Below, in pieces: positions 12,400-22,509 of a DNA stretch of 64,000 nucleotides (position 1 is its first letter; every line of letters starts with the position of its first letter). Below the pieces are notes generated by a model, which saw only the letters and a program-made list of their open reading frames with translations, was not told where the DNA came from and did no database searches. The position numbers and the translations under genes were made by a program. Source of the stretch: Dipteris shenzhenensis. Its lineage: Eukaryota; Polypodiophyta; Polypodiopsida; Gleicheniales. The stretch is taken from assembly GCA_047967505.1 (NCBI GenBank), contig CM106539.1; one strand, written 5' to 3'.

Positions 12400-12939
12400 C
12401 TAGGCTACATGCAAGTGTGGGAAGGCATCCCTTGACTGACTGCACTGAGGGTAGATGGAGTATTTCTTGAGGCAGCCCACTCTCGGGTTGCGAGGCCCGT
12501 TTGGAGCCTCAGATGATCCCAGATGGCTGTGGGCCAAATGGTGACCATAGGTCAGTTGCTCTGTTTTGCACACCGGTTCTATTGTATGGTCAGTAGCCTA
12601 TTTCGGGAAACCCCGAGTCGATCGTTTTGGGTAGACTGGGTCGGCCACCCATTTGAGCCTAACCGACTACGACTGGTGGCTATATAAGAGCAAGCCCGTG
12701 AAGCCCATTTCATCACTGGCTACAGCAATCTTGATTCCTTAGCATTCAGCCTCCGTCTTCTACTATTTCCAGCATGCCATCGAAGCTTCTTTCACAGGAG
12801 CGCACGGCTGGAGGCAGCGCCATCTATTGTATCAATTCTACAGTAATCAAATTTTTGATTCTCCATACTATCTTGTTTTCTCTCTTGCATACGAGATCCT
12901 GTTATCTATTGAGCACAAACGTTGTATTATTTTCTTACA
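12399..12939 (+). mobile_element. copia LTR, family B, 5'-truncated, element B1
   Basis: This copy matches about bases 189-730 of the LTR at 57709-58438, ending TTTTCTTACA at 12939, and is directly followed by a primer-binding site and gag. It is thus the 5' LTR of element B1 without its first 188 or so bases. A TATA element sits at 12681-12687. Confidence 0.9.
12681..12687 (+). promoter_or_regulatory. TATA box of element B1 LTR
   Basis: TATATAA, about 260 bases before the LTR end, is kept in all four family B LTR copies (11948, 12681, 54294, 58179). The flanking GAGCAAGCCC is also conserved. It marks the U3/R boundary region and the element promoter. Confidence 0.65.
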
Positions 12940-12955
12940 TGGTATCAGAGCCTGG
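12940..12955 (+). promoter_or_regulatory. initiator-Met tRNA primer-binding site, element B1
   Basis: TGGTATCAGAGCCTGG starts at the base after the LTR end, matching the complement of the plant initiator-Met tRNA 3' end over its first 12 bases. It is unchanged from the copy at 54544. Confidence 0.9.
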
Positions 12956-13009
12956 ACTCTAGCAAGAAGATTTGGTAGTGTGTTTCTGTTTGCGAGCAGA
13001 TTGTGAGAG

Positions 13010-13852
13010 ATGGCCCAGCCCGCAAGACTACGAATCCCACCGTTCAGCAAAAGCGGAAAGTTGGACGGCTCTAACTATCCTCTCTGGAAGTTCAAGATGA
13101 AGACCATCCTAAGCGCATATGAGCTTTGGGACACTGCTACTAGGGTGGACGTGAGGCCGCCGAATCCAGCCAATGTAGGACAACAGATAGTACCAACTGC
13201 GGATGAGATTCTCACGTGGACAAGAAGAAATGCAGATGCACTGTGTTCTATTGTCTGTAGTGTTAGTGATTCCATCATGGTGTTAATTCAATATTCACCA
13301 CAGCGGAGGAGGCATGGACGGTCTTGAAAAATCAGTACGAGACCACGAATCAGACGGGGATTCAAAATCTAGAGACTCAACTCACGAATGAAAAGTTGTC
13401 TAAGTCTGAAGCAGCAGAGAAGTTCATCACTAGGGTGAAGAATCTGCGCGATTAGATGACTGCGATTGGCATCACCATCACCAGTGAGAATCTAGCATGA
13501 AGGTACATACAGATTCTCCCACCAAAGTACGACGGTCTTGTTATGGCACTGAATACGCAGAACAAAAATTTGCCCTTCAACTTTGAGGATTTCAGCGTGA
13601 TGCTTCTGGAGGAGGAGATGCATCAAAAGATGAGGACTGGAGAAGATTCGGCTTTTTGGACTGGATCAAAGAAAGGTAAGGGTAAGGACTCTAGTAACCC
13701 ATCTTCTTCTGATGATAAAAAGAGAAAGAAGAAGATCAAGTGCTTCTATTGCAATAATGTAGGGCACAAGCAGAATGAGTGCTGCAAGAAGATTGCATAT
13801 GAGAAGAATGGAGTGAAGAAAGAGTCCAGTAACAGCACGCAGGCAGTACCCA
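13010..13852 (+). pseudogene. Ty1-copia gag, element B1, truncated
   Basis: ATG at 13010 starts a gag whose first residues include LRIPPFSKSGKLDGSNYPLW, then the UBN2-type core and a canonical CX2CX4HX4C zinc knuckle (CFYCNNVGHKQNEC, 13741-13782). It is a close sibling of the gag at 54614-55500. A one-base deletion near 13293 shifts the frame, and stops lie at 13453 (TAG, where the sibling has CAG) and 13498 (TGA, where the sibling has CGA). Similarity ends near 13852, where gypsy-type sequence begins, so protease, integrase, RT and the 3' LTR are missing. Confidence 0.9.
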
Positions 13853-13939
13853 ATTCAGCTTGGTGTCTTTGTGACCATTGAACAATGCACAATGCTTTCC
13901 ACATTAGCTTTTAAAAAAAAATCAAGGGTCAAGTACTAA

Positions 13940-14184
13940 TCCAACTAGTGCTTGAAGACCCTCCAAAAATCAAGGGTATAGGCAAAGTGTTGAAACCTAA
14001 ACAGATCCTAGTGTACCAATATCAAGAGACTCGTCGAGGTTGAGCATACAGGTGCTACTTGCTTAAGTTTCAATGTTACCCATCCGACAAGGCCATTTGG
14101 GTAGAAGAAAAGTTCTTTCAAAAGTATTCAGAGATCTTTTCCTCTTACCATGAACCATTTCAACTGAGGACAATTGATTTATAA
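13940..14184 (+). pseudogene. Ty3-gypsy integrase C-terminus with chromodomain-like end
   Basis: The frame reads LEDPPKIKGIGKVLKPKQIL followed by LLKFQCYPSDKAIWVEEKFF, a pattern typical of the chromodomain-like tail of plant gypsy integrases, which binds chromatin and guides insertion. One stop (TGA near 14042) interrupts it, and it ends at TAA 14182-14184. A purine tract and an LTR start follow at once, as expected for a gypsy 3' end. The rest of the element is missing upstream, where the copia B1 fragment abuts. Confidence 0.7.
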
Positions 14185-14192
14185 GTAGGGGG

Positions 14193-14580
14193 TGTTATCA
14201 TGGCCTGGAACATTAAGATATTATTTTCTTTACATGTGATTAATAACAATATTAATAATAATTTAATTGCTTCATTTTGTTTCCTTATTGCATCAGATAT
14301 ATTTGTATATGTGGGTCAATAATTCACTATCCACCCTTGTGGTAACTTTGGGGTGAGAATCTTGGAGTTGGTTAATGGAGGCCCAATCCAGAATCACCAT
14401 GGTTAGAGTGACCCATTTTGGTAAGGTTAGATTATCCTATTTGCATCAGGATGGGTAACACAATCAGGATGATTGCTAGGCACACCAGTACAAACCTTCG
14501 CTTACATAGCTCTCTGAGAACTAGAGCTCAAAGTTGTTAGCTAGCCTAACCTGGTGCACCTAATATCAAATGTAGGTTTT
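14193..14580 (+). mobile_element. gypsy 3' LTR, end uncertain
   Basis: After the stop of the chromodomain-like frame comes a purine tract, GTAGGGGG (14185-14192), then TGTTATCATGG. This is the expected 3' LTR junction. The end was not found: no GATAACA-like inverse terminus is evident, so 14580 is only a working limit. Confidence 0.5.
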
Positions 14581-15236
14581 GGTATTTGTGCCAATATCTT
14601 CAAATTAATAGATAAATACCAACACAATCTATAAAATTTCAAGACTGAAGGTTTTGCATCCTATTAGGGAAGATCTTGCAAGGAATGTGCACTAATTATA
14701 TATTTAATGAAGCCTCCCAGTGCACATGGTGTGCTAGCATCAGCTCATGCTTTCTAGGAGGGTGAAAACTACTTAAACTACCAAAAAGTGAGCGAGCTAA
14801 AAAAGTGAGCAATACAAAACAATAAAAGATTTATTAATTCCCTATTTCAGTATCAAGAAAATATAATTTATTCAAAAGGCCATATGTTTTCTCAATGTTA
14901 AAAGGTTAAATATGCATATAACTTTAAATCCACTAACACTAATTTCACATCCCCCATAAGAGAGTTGGTATGTTTGATTGTCAAGTCACCATTAGTATCA
15001 AAGACAAACTGTACTGCAATCAAGTTTTCCCTTTCCACCACAATGATTGAGATCATTAATGCAACCTTCCACACAAGTGAGGCATTTCCAAGGACTCCTT
15101 GGATGGATTAGTCTACATTCCATGCATATGTAAATGCTTAGCTCTATTCACTCTTGGAACAAAACCCCTGTTTCTTTGTTACTACAAAAACATCCCTTTC
15201 TAATGATTAAATCTTACATCCCACTAATCCACCAAT
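14581..15236. other. no recognised feature
   Basis: AT-rich sequence without a recognisable domain, repeat or RNA gene. Confidence 0.4.
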
Positions 15237-15657
15237 GGAACAATTTGAATAGAAATTCATATTTTGGTGCATGATATTTTACTAGATAGTGCAAAAAGTA
15301 TTTGATTTGATATGTAACATGACCCCATTTCGACTTGTAAATCAAAAGATACAAGGACGTGAAGGTTTCATCTTTTGGACCAAAACTGGGAGCGTGTTAA
15401 AGTGCTCCCTTTTTGGCCCAAAAGATGACATTTTCACTCTTGTATCTTTGCAAGTTGTCAAAATTTGGTTGTTTTGGCCCAGAAGAGTTTTTAACACCCT
15501 TGCATCTTTTTATTATCAAATCCAAATGGCATAATGTTACATATCAAATCAAATGACAAGGCATGATATAGATTAATATAATGCCTTTTTGAACCATCTA
15601 AGAAAATTGCATGCACCAAAATATGAATTTATGAATTTTCAATCGATTTGTTGCACC
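15237..15657. repeat. 421-bp foldback (long inverted repeat)
   Basis: The two halves pair over most of their length. Perfect blocks include 15255-15273 with 15610-15628 (19 bases) and 15301-15320 with 15534-15553 (20 bases). Shorter blocks around the AAAAGATACAA and CCAAAAGATG words lead to a central GGGAGC...GCTCCC stem near 15390-15412. No coding capacity is visible. It resembles a MITE or foldback transposon; target-site duplications were not established. Confidence 0.8.
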
Positions 15658-15755
15658 AATTTTAAACCAAGGTTTCCCATAATAGGGAGCAACAAGACAC
15701 TATCTATTTTGGCAAAAAAATGCCAAATTTTAACATCCTCTACCTTTTAATTATG

Positions 15756-16040
15756 CTCTAGGGATCACTCTTCATAAACCCATAAAGCATGTGCGAGTAA
15801 GAATGTGTTTAAAAATACCCCTATTATTGAATTTTTACATTTTGTCATCTAATTGGTTAAACCCCTATATGTATTTACATTTTCAATCATAAAATTGTGA
15901 TACCCCTTCATAAATCTACATACATAAATTATGTTAAGTTGCTATTTTATAAATCCCCTCATCCACACAAACGACATGTTTAAAAAATACCCTCACTACA
16001 CTAAAGTGCTATGTTACATGTTTATGAGTGATCCCTCTAG
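15756..16040. repeat. second inverted repeat bounding 240 bp
   Basis: CTAGGGATCACTC...CATAAAC at 15756-15779 is mirrored by GTTTATGAGTGATCCCT at 16020-16040 with a small gap. The interior has repeated short TTTAAAAATACCC words. Just outside lies AAATGGGGTCATGTTA (about 16055), the reverse complement of a word in the left arm of the foldback at 15312, so the two structures share sequence. Confidence 0.65.
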
Positions 16041-16439
16041 TAATTGTCAAACCCAAATGGGGTCATGTTAAAAATAGTCCTTAACTTTAGACTACTAAAT
16101 TTCAAGAAATGTGATACATAACCCCCCTTTTGAATATTTTCTACTACAAGCAACTATTTTGGGACCCTTATGTTCTTTCTTTGCTTTTTTTATTTTCCTA
16201 CTACTTCAACAAATTCTTTCTCACTTTTTTAGGGTCGCTCACTTTTTCCTACTCACTCTATTGACTACCTCAATTAATTGTTCTCTTAACTCTCAAGAAA
16301 TGTCCATAGTTCTGTAGCATTAACTATAGTTATACTATTGCCTTGTTTGTTTCTTGTGCTTTAGTTGCATTTTGGGGAAATAGAGGAGGATCCAATAACC
16401 TTCTTTGACATCAAAGGCTTGCCTATGCTAGCCAGATTT

Positions 16440-17170
16440 TTATTTTTGTTTTGCTTTGGTTTTTTGGATCATGCCTTTAACTTGCAAAATTTGTGGTAAA
16501 CTCAATGGCTTATCTCTACTCTTCACCATAGGAATAGGCAGTGCTTGCCCTAGAACTATCTCATTTGGAGCTTTTCTTGTAGAGGAATGAACTGTGTTAT
16601 TATAGGAAAATTCCATTAAAGGAAGATATTTCTCCCAAGTGGCTTTTTGCTCACTTGTGACATAAGATCTCGATAAATCCAAAAGTGTGAAATTAGTGAT
16701 CTCAATTTGACCATTTGTTTGAGGATGGAAAGAAGAGACCTTTAGAGTGGATCAAGATTTTTGAATAGTGTGCACCAAAATTTGTTGGTGAAGTATGCAC
16801 CACCATCAGAAATAATCTTAGAAGGAAGACCATGATGTATTTGTGAATAGTGCATGCCAAAAGTTGCTTGTGAAGTGTGCACCACCATCAGAAATAACTG
16901 TTGAAGGAAGGCCATGATGTATAAAGACATACTTGATTCATAATCGAGTTGCAAGAGGTCCCTTGTTGAGAGTTTTGGTCAAGGAATGAAATGGGCATGT
17001 TTTCTAAATCTATCAACAATGACCCAAATCTGGTCGTAATCCTAGAAATAAAATCCATGGTAATGGAATCCCATAGAGAAGATGGCATAGGAAGAGGTTG
17101 AAGAAGACCTAGAGTCTTTCCTATATTGAACTTAACTTTTTAACATATGAGGCATTCTTCCACATAGCTA
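16440..17170 (-). pseudogene. Ty3-gypsy integrase remnant (element E)
   Basis: On the minus strand, from about 17165 downward, the zinc-finger end (ECLIC, then TAA) and the core entry WDSITMDFISRITTRFG (near 17040) are seen. Next come HGLPSKIISDGGAYFTNKFW, present twice by local duplication, and the C-terminal part YLPLMEFSYNNTVHSSTRKAP with NEIVLGQ (16530-16640). These are standard gypsy integrase motifs. Stops and frame changes occur near 17150, 16950 and 16740. RT from the same element lies to the right on the same strand, in the expected order. Confidence 0.8.
16762..16922 (-). repeat. 82-bp tandem duplication in the integrase core
   Basis: Two copies, 16762-16843 and 16844-16922, share the CACCACCATCAGAAATAA block and the flanking words. 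Each encodes the integrase segment around the second catalytic aspartate (SDGG) in a shifted frame. Confidence 0.75.
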
Positions 17171-17419
17171 TGCACATCTTGAGGAAGCCTTGTCCAAAAG
17201 ATTCAATAATTGCAAAGGTAGCCACTGTCTTTGCACTTTACCTTCTTAGAGATATGTCCATATACTTAAGAAATAAGTATCATTATTGTATGAATTCTTC
17301 ATGGCTATTAATATGTAGGGTCTTTGGGTTAAATAACCAACTACAAAATTATCTCTTCCTCATGTCAGGTCTCATACGACATAAGGTGATATTGTTGATT
17401 GAGGACTACTCTTAAACTT

Positions 17420-18110
17420 TGACCATAAAGGGTTGTTGAAGGTTGAGCATCTTTAAAATTAGACACTGGTCATAGTTGTTTAAACTCTTGTTCTTTTCTT
17501 TGCTTGTCCCCACTTGAAAGGAGTTTTCTTCTTGGTCAAGTTATGGAGAGGAGTTGTGATTAGTGAAATTCTTGATGGATGTAAGCAAAGACCAAGGAAA
17601 AATTGGACTAGGTGAATGTCTTTGAGGTCAAGCCAATCCTGAATCACTTAAATGTTTGCAAAATCCATGAGGATATGGTCCTTAGTGAAAAAATGTGCCC
17701 TAAGTATCAAATTTCTCTAAAAAATAATGCACTCTTTTTGGCATGGATATATAACTAGTTTTCCTTGAGGGTTTGTAGGATTGAGATCTCAAGTGCTCAT
17801 GATGTTCTTCCCCATTTTTTCTAAAAGCTAGGATGGCATCAAAGAAATTACCTATGTAAAGCCTTTTTGGGTGAAAGATTCATTCCATCATGCAATTAAA
17901 AGTAGCTAGAGCATCAATAAGGCCAAATGGTACTACTAGATACCCAAATAACCTAAAAGTAGTGTGGAAGGCAATTTTATGGATGTCTTTTGGAACAATT
18001 TGAACTTGTTTGTACCCACTTTTTTAAATCTATGTGACCAAACACAGTCAAATGCAAAGTTTGTCTAAAAATCATTAATCCTAGGTACAAGGAATCTATT
18101 TTAAACTATA
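17420..18110 (-). pseudogene. Ty3-gypsy reverse transcriptase remnant (element E)
   Basis: Read on the minus strand from about 18060 down, residues match the gypsy RT palm. A decayed form of the conserved Asp-Leu-Arg-Ser-Gly-Tyr region comes first, then IHKIAFHTTF-like residues and FGYLVVPFGLIDALATFN (near 17910). The stretch where the YXDD box should lie (near 17860) is damaged. RNase H further left is barely recognisable. Many stops and shifts show it is old. Upstream sequence to about 18500 may hold the protease-RT linker, but no motif is clear. Confidence 0.6.
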
Positions 18111-18657
18111 ATCTATTTATGGATTGGCAATCAACACAAATCCTAAAAGTTCCATGTTTTTTGGGGGATAAGATAGCTAAAGAACAAAAAGAGAACTACT
18201 ATGTCAAATGCGGCCACAAATCTCAAGAGATCCTCCACTTGGCATCTAATTTCTTCTTGCTAAGGCTCTATAAGATGATAAGGAGAAATATTTGGAAGTG
18301 AAGTGGTAGGCACAAGATTGATCCTTCAAACCTCAACTCTCTCAGGGAGGATTTCATTGGGTAGATCTTGAAGAAAATAGTTTGAGAAAGAATCAAGGAG
18401 TACTTCTTTAGAAATGGGGTTCGACCTCAATAATATCCTTGACAAATATTACACAGGCATGCATGCTTTTGTAAAGGTTCTTATTAATTTGAGTATAGCT
18501 TACCATAGGGATAGTTTTTCCACTTACTCCAACATGGATCTCCACTAGATGTCCACAATGTTGAATGATGATCTTTTTGTCACGTGATCAAAATGGTGGT
18601 GATCATCTCTCAATCCAATTTTTGTGCAAGACATCATAATTGATCCAATGCTATAGT

Positions 18658-18837
18658 GTCCTCTGATTAATTTTTTAATGACTACTAGTGGAAACCATCT
18701 CCAAGATATTCTCTACGTCCTCGTGATTGATCTATTGATCACTACTAGTGTAAACTATCTCGAAGATATGTTCTATGTCCTCATGATTGATCTATTGATC
18801 ACTACTAGTGTAAACTATATCTAAGTATGCTTTGTGA
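18658..18837. repeat. 60-bp tandem repeat, three units
   Basis: The word ACTACTAGTG recurs at 18681, 18741 and 18801, exactly 60 bases apart. The surrounding bases agree well between units 2 and 3 and less well in unit 1. Confidence 0.85.
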
Positions 18838-20984
18838 TATAGGTGAAACCATCAGTGATGACGATGGATGCTGGAAAGACATCACCTAAGGAGCTGGATG
18901 CATTTCTAGCATTATGTCCACATGTTTTTGGATATATGAGAGCCTCATACTGAGGACTTACTACTATGCTAAGGGCTTACTACTATAGACTACATGATTG
19001 CTGAGCTTATATTGAGTATCTACATCATCTGATGTCATCTGTCAATGGCATCAGATCCATGCATACATGTGATGGTTGTACATCATTGGAATCAACCTAT
19101 GTTGGTGTATTTAGGGTGCCTCATGGTGAAGGATTACAATCAAATACACATGATCAAAAAGCATAGGCTAATCCATGCAAGCATGTGGTACATCTATATA
19201 TGATCTCTCAAGACAATGAGGTTTGAGTCATCATCATAAATTGATACATATCCTTTGGCAATGAAAGGTCAAATTAGGCTCTCTTTCCACTCACAGATGT
19301 CATTCAAAGTCATGAATGGTGTATCATGAACTGTGTGATGTAAAGATGTATGGCTCCATGCTAGAGGAAATTTGGTGCATTGTGCTAAAGGCTTACCTAT
19401 GTATCATCAACAATCATGTCTACCCATGAGAAAATTGTGTGTGAGCTACCTCTATGGGTATGCTTGGTAAGCCACTATGGGGCTTATGATGAACCTATCA
19501 ATTGGTCAACTAAGTCATGGTGGAAACATTGTGTGCCAAAGATCAAGCCTATAATAAGATGATGACAATTGTGTGTCAGCAGTAGTAGATAAGAGGTTGT
19601 ACAAGGCTAATATATGTGTGTGGGAACCGATGCCAAAAATAGTCAACAATATGTGAATATATATGGGGGGCATGTGTGTTCAAGCTGTATGCAGCTATCC
19701 TAAATTTGAGAGGAAATCACTACCAAAGTGCTGAAAATCTTTGATGCAGTGTATATAGTAATGTATTGCATTGGTGTCAAATGTACAAATGTATATAGTA
19801 ATGATATGACCAAGGTGGCAGATTCTAGTGGAAGCTAATTGGGTGATATGGGCAATGGATCACTTAGATTGGTGGAGTTGAAATCTCTTCTAAGGCTGTG
19901 CTACTCTATAGCTAGACTACATGTCAGTGTGTAAAATGTACCAAAAGATTTTCATCTTTGTTAGTATGGCTCGTTAGAGTTAGTGGTTTAGGAATGGATT
20001 TGGGGGCATTTTGGGAAAAGTAGTGTAAAATGCCACATATTAAATCAATTTTTGAAAATTGAGAATGGAACTCCTCTGTGCTTGAATCAAGTTAAATGGA
20101 GCCAAAGTGGGCTTTGGGTTGCATTTGCTTTTTGTGGGGTTTTCACATGTTCTCATTGGTTGCATGGCTGGGCTTTTTTGAGCATGTGCTTTTGTCCAAA
20201 TTGGGTGTGTTATCACTGCACATATTCCATTTCCATCACATGCACATTGCCTGTAGCTTTCAGGTTGATTACGTTCAAAGAGGTTTAGCATCCACAAACC
20301 ATGCGCACGTAGAGGAGTTGCTAGAGAGAGCACATGGGGGCTATTGAGGAGATGATCCAGTGAACTTGAGTGTGTGGGATTGGAGTGTTAGGTTTGGTGA
20401 TTGTGCAAGGTAATTTCTCATGATAAAGCTTCATATCGTATATGAGAACGCTCACAAAGCCTGACAAAAAGCATCAGTCCAGCATACATATAAGATTCTT
20501 TTGCTTGTAAACTAGAAGGATTATCATCCTCTCAATGTTTCATTTGTACAGGTTAACAAAATTTATGTATATGGCCAACTCACAAATACATCAAAGCAGC
20601 TACAGGAAAAAAATAATTGTGTTCACCACTAAAATAGACATTTCTTGCATTACAAGAAATACAAATTGTAGATAGGGATAGGACTCAATCCTGTGAATGG
20701 ATAGGATTCTTCAAGAGGTGCTAACTTTTCCTGGCTAACTATGCAATGCTCACTGAAATTTTATTGAGGTTGTTAATAGAGATACAACAAGTGTTGGCTT
20801 GCCACTAATGCATGGAGTCGGAGTCAACTTCATAGGAATCCTCTATGAGTGAAGCAATGACATCTCTATGATCAAAATCTTGGGGGTATTGATGTTGTAC
20901 AATGGCATGTAATCTATGCCACAGAGGAGGTCACCATGCAGAGAGTGCATGCTTGAGTGAATAAGAGGTCGGGAAGGTGTGCCT
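18838..20984. other. no recognised gene
   Basis: No known domain is visible. A 10-17 base echo (AGGACTTACTACTAT / AGGGCTTACTACTAT) lies near 18955-18990. Overlapping frames on both strands at 20040-20347 (up to 97 codons) show no motif and no preferred strand. Confidence 0.4.
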
Positions 20985-21029
20985 TTTTGAAGGAGAGCAT
21001 GTGGATGCTCCCCTTTGGATCTCTACCTC

Positions 21030-21320
21030 CAAGATTTGGCCTATGTACTGAAATAATCCATCCCCAGGTTTTACCCTATGTAGCCAATGTACCCATATAA
21101 TCCATCTTCTCCTTGATTTGGCCTATGTACCCAGATAATCTATCTTCCCTATTCATCCTGTATACTGAAATAAACCATCTTCTCCATGTTCAATCTATCA
21201 TATGCACTCGGGTATAATCCATATTCTCCATATCTAAGCTTTCCTATGTATGCAGATAATCCATTAACTCTAAGGTTTGGCCTATGTACTTGGATAATCT
21301 TTCTTTTTCCTATGTCAAAT
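21030..21320. repeat. degenerate minisatellite, about 45-50 bp period
   Basis: The phrase GGCCTATGTAC...GATAATCCATCTTCTCC recurs about six to seven times with heavy divergence, for example near 21040, 21070, 21118, 21155, 21200, 21245 and 21283. No coding role is evident. Confidence 0.65.
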
Positions 21321-22036
21321 AGCAGTTTACTCAAGTGGGAAAGCATAAATTCACTCTTTTTTTAGACTAGATATTTAACATCCAAGGTAATTTTGGCAAT
21401 ACATAAGCATAGCATTAGCATTGATACATGGTTTAATTGATACATGCCATTATATGATTGGATTGGAGCTAGTGATAGTGCAAGAGTAAGTGGTAATCGA
21501 TACTTGGTTTGGAGCTTGGGGCCCTCACTCTTATAAGAACCCTCCTATCATGTGTGTTTGGAGGGTGTAGATTTGTAGACATGGGTTTTTGGAATATATA
21601 TTATTTCCTCTATGTATGCATTATCTCAATGACACTAGAGCCTAATAAATTGGGCACCTCTTCCAAATATAAACTTGTAAATGGCCTAGCCAAAAAAAGG
21701 TATTTTGTGACTCACATGATATCATACATTTCTTTCAGTGACACCCTTGTTACCACTATTTCTCATGGAGTCTTTCATCCATCATCTAAGCTACCATCTT
21801 GGCATGAATCATCCGTGGTTTATTAGGTTAAGTAACAAAACAAGAAACAAAAATAGAAATAGAAATAGATAGCTAGATAGATAGGTAGACCCACTATGTA
21901 AAGTTCTTATTCGTATTTTAGATGGTTTATAAAGAATATATTTCCCAATGTAATTAAAACATTACCACACTCCTCATCTCACACCTTCAAATCAACATTT
22001 TAGAGCATCAAGGCTCTTTTGCATGTCTCAACAGAA
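21321..22036. other. no recognised gene
   Basis: A plus-strand frame at 21509-21826 (105 codons) has no motif I recognise. A GATA-type microsatellite (TAGATAGATAGCTAGATAGATAGG) sits near 21860-21888. Nothing else is supported. Confidence 0.35.
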
Positions 22037-22184
22037 GCAAGAATGGAAGGAGAGAGAGAGACAGAGAGCCACATAAGTTTTAGTGGGTGCAGAACCACCC
22101 TAATCTTCTTTTTCATTCATTTATATATGTGTTTGAGTATTGTACATAACCGGGGTAAAGGCACACTGACCTTTAACCCCCACA
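22037..22184 (-). mobile_element. copia LTR fragment, family A, second copy
   Basis: It matches 580-738 over most of its length, including GAGAGCCACATAAGTTTT and the TTTAACCCCCACA end. No copia coding sequence adjoins it, so it is a solo or broken LTR. The gypsy primer site starts 307 bases to the right. Confidence 0.7.
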
Positions 22185-22490
22185 GAAATTATTCCTTCAT
22201 CTTGGTGTTTGGTGTCCATTGTCTCTCTCCCTTCTACTCTTGTTGCTATGACTATGAATCAATTCCCCTTTCACCATGCTCATGTTTCCTTCTTGTCTCC
22301 TTCTCATTCCCTCTCCCCCTACAATTGTCTAGCAACATGGAATGAATCCAAGGATGGTGTTTGTGACACCACCGTGCAATCACATACGAGGCAGCTCTCA
22401 CAAGCAAGTGGCTTGGAGGACGAGATCTTCATAGCGGCTTGGCTGGAAGATCCCCATGACACGTGAGTCTCCACTCGGAACTTAACAACT
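22185..22490 (+). mobile_element. probable 3' end of the gypsy G 5' LTR
   Basis: An Asp-tRNA primer site follows, so this stretch should contain the end of the 5' LTR, perhaps at the CA in TTAACA near 22486. No matching 3' LTR was found to confirm or bound it. Confidence 0.35.
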
Positions 22491-22491
22491 T

Positions 22492-22509
22492 TGGCACCGT
22501 TTCCGGGGA
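22492..22509 (+). promoter_or_regulatory. Asp-tRNA primer-binding site, gypsy element G
   Basis: TGGCACCGTTTCCGGGGA differs from the primer site used by many plant Tat/Athila-type gypsy elements (TGGCGCCGTTGCCGGGGA, complementary to the 3' end of Asp tRNA) at only two positions. The gag-pol reading direction downstream agrees with it. Confidence 0.75.

Noticed and set aside
14193-14600. A primer-binding site at the end of the gypsy LTR, suggested by TGGTGCACC near 14555
   Set aside because: The match to a tRNA 3' end is too short and no CA terminus precedes it; also this is a 3' LTR by context.
18658-18837. 60-bp repeats as a possible CRISPR-like array
   Set aside because: The whole 60-base unit is repeated, with no unique spacers.
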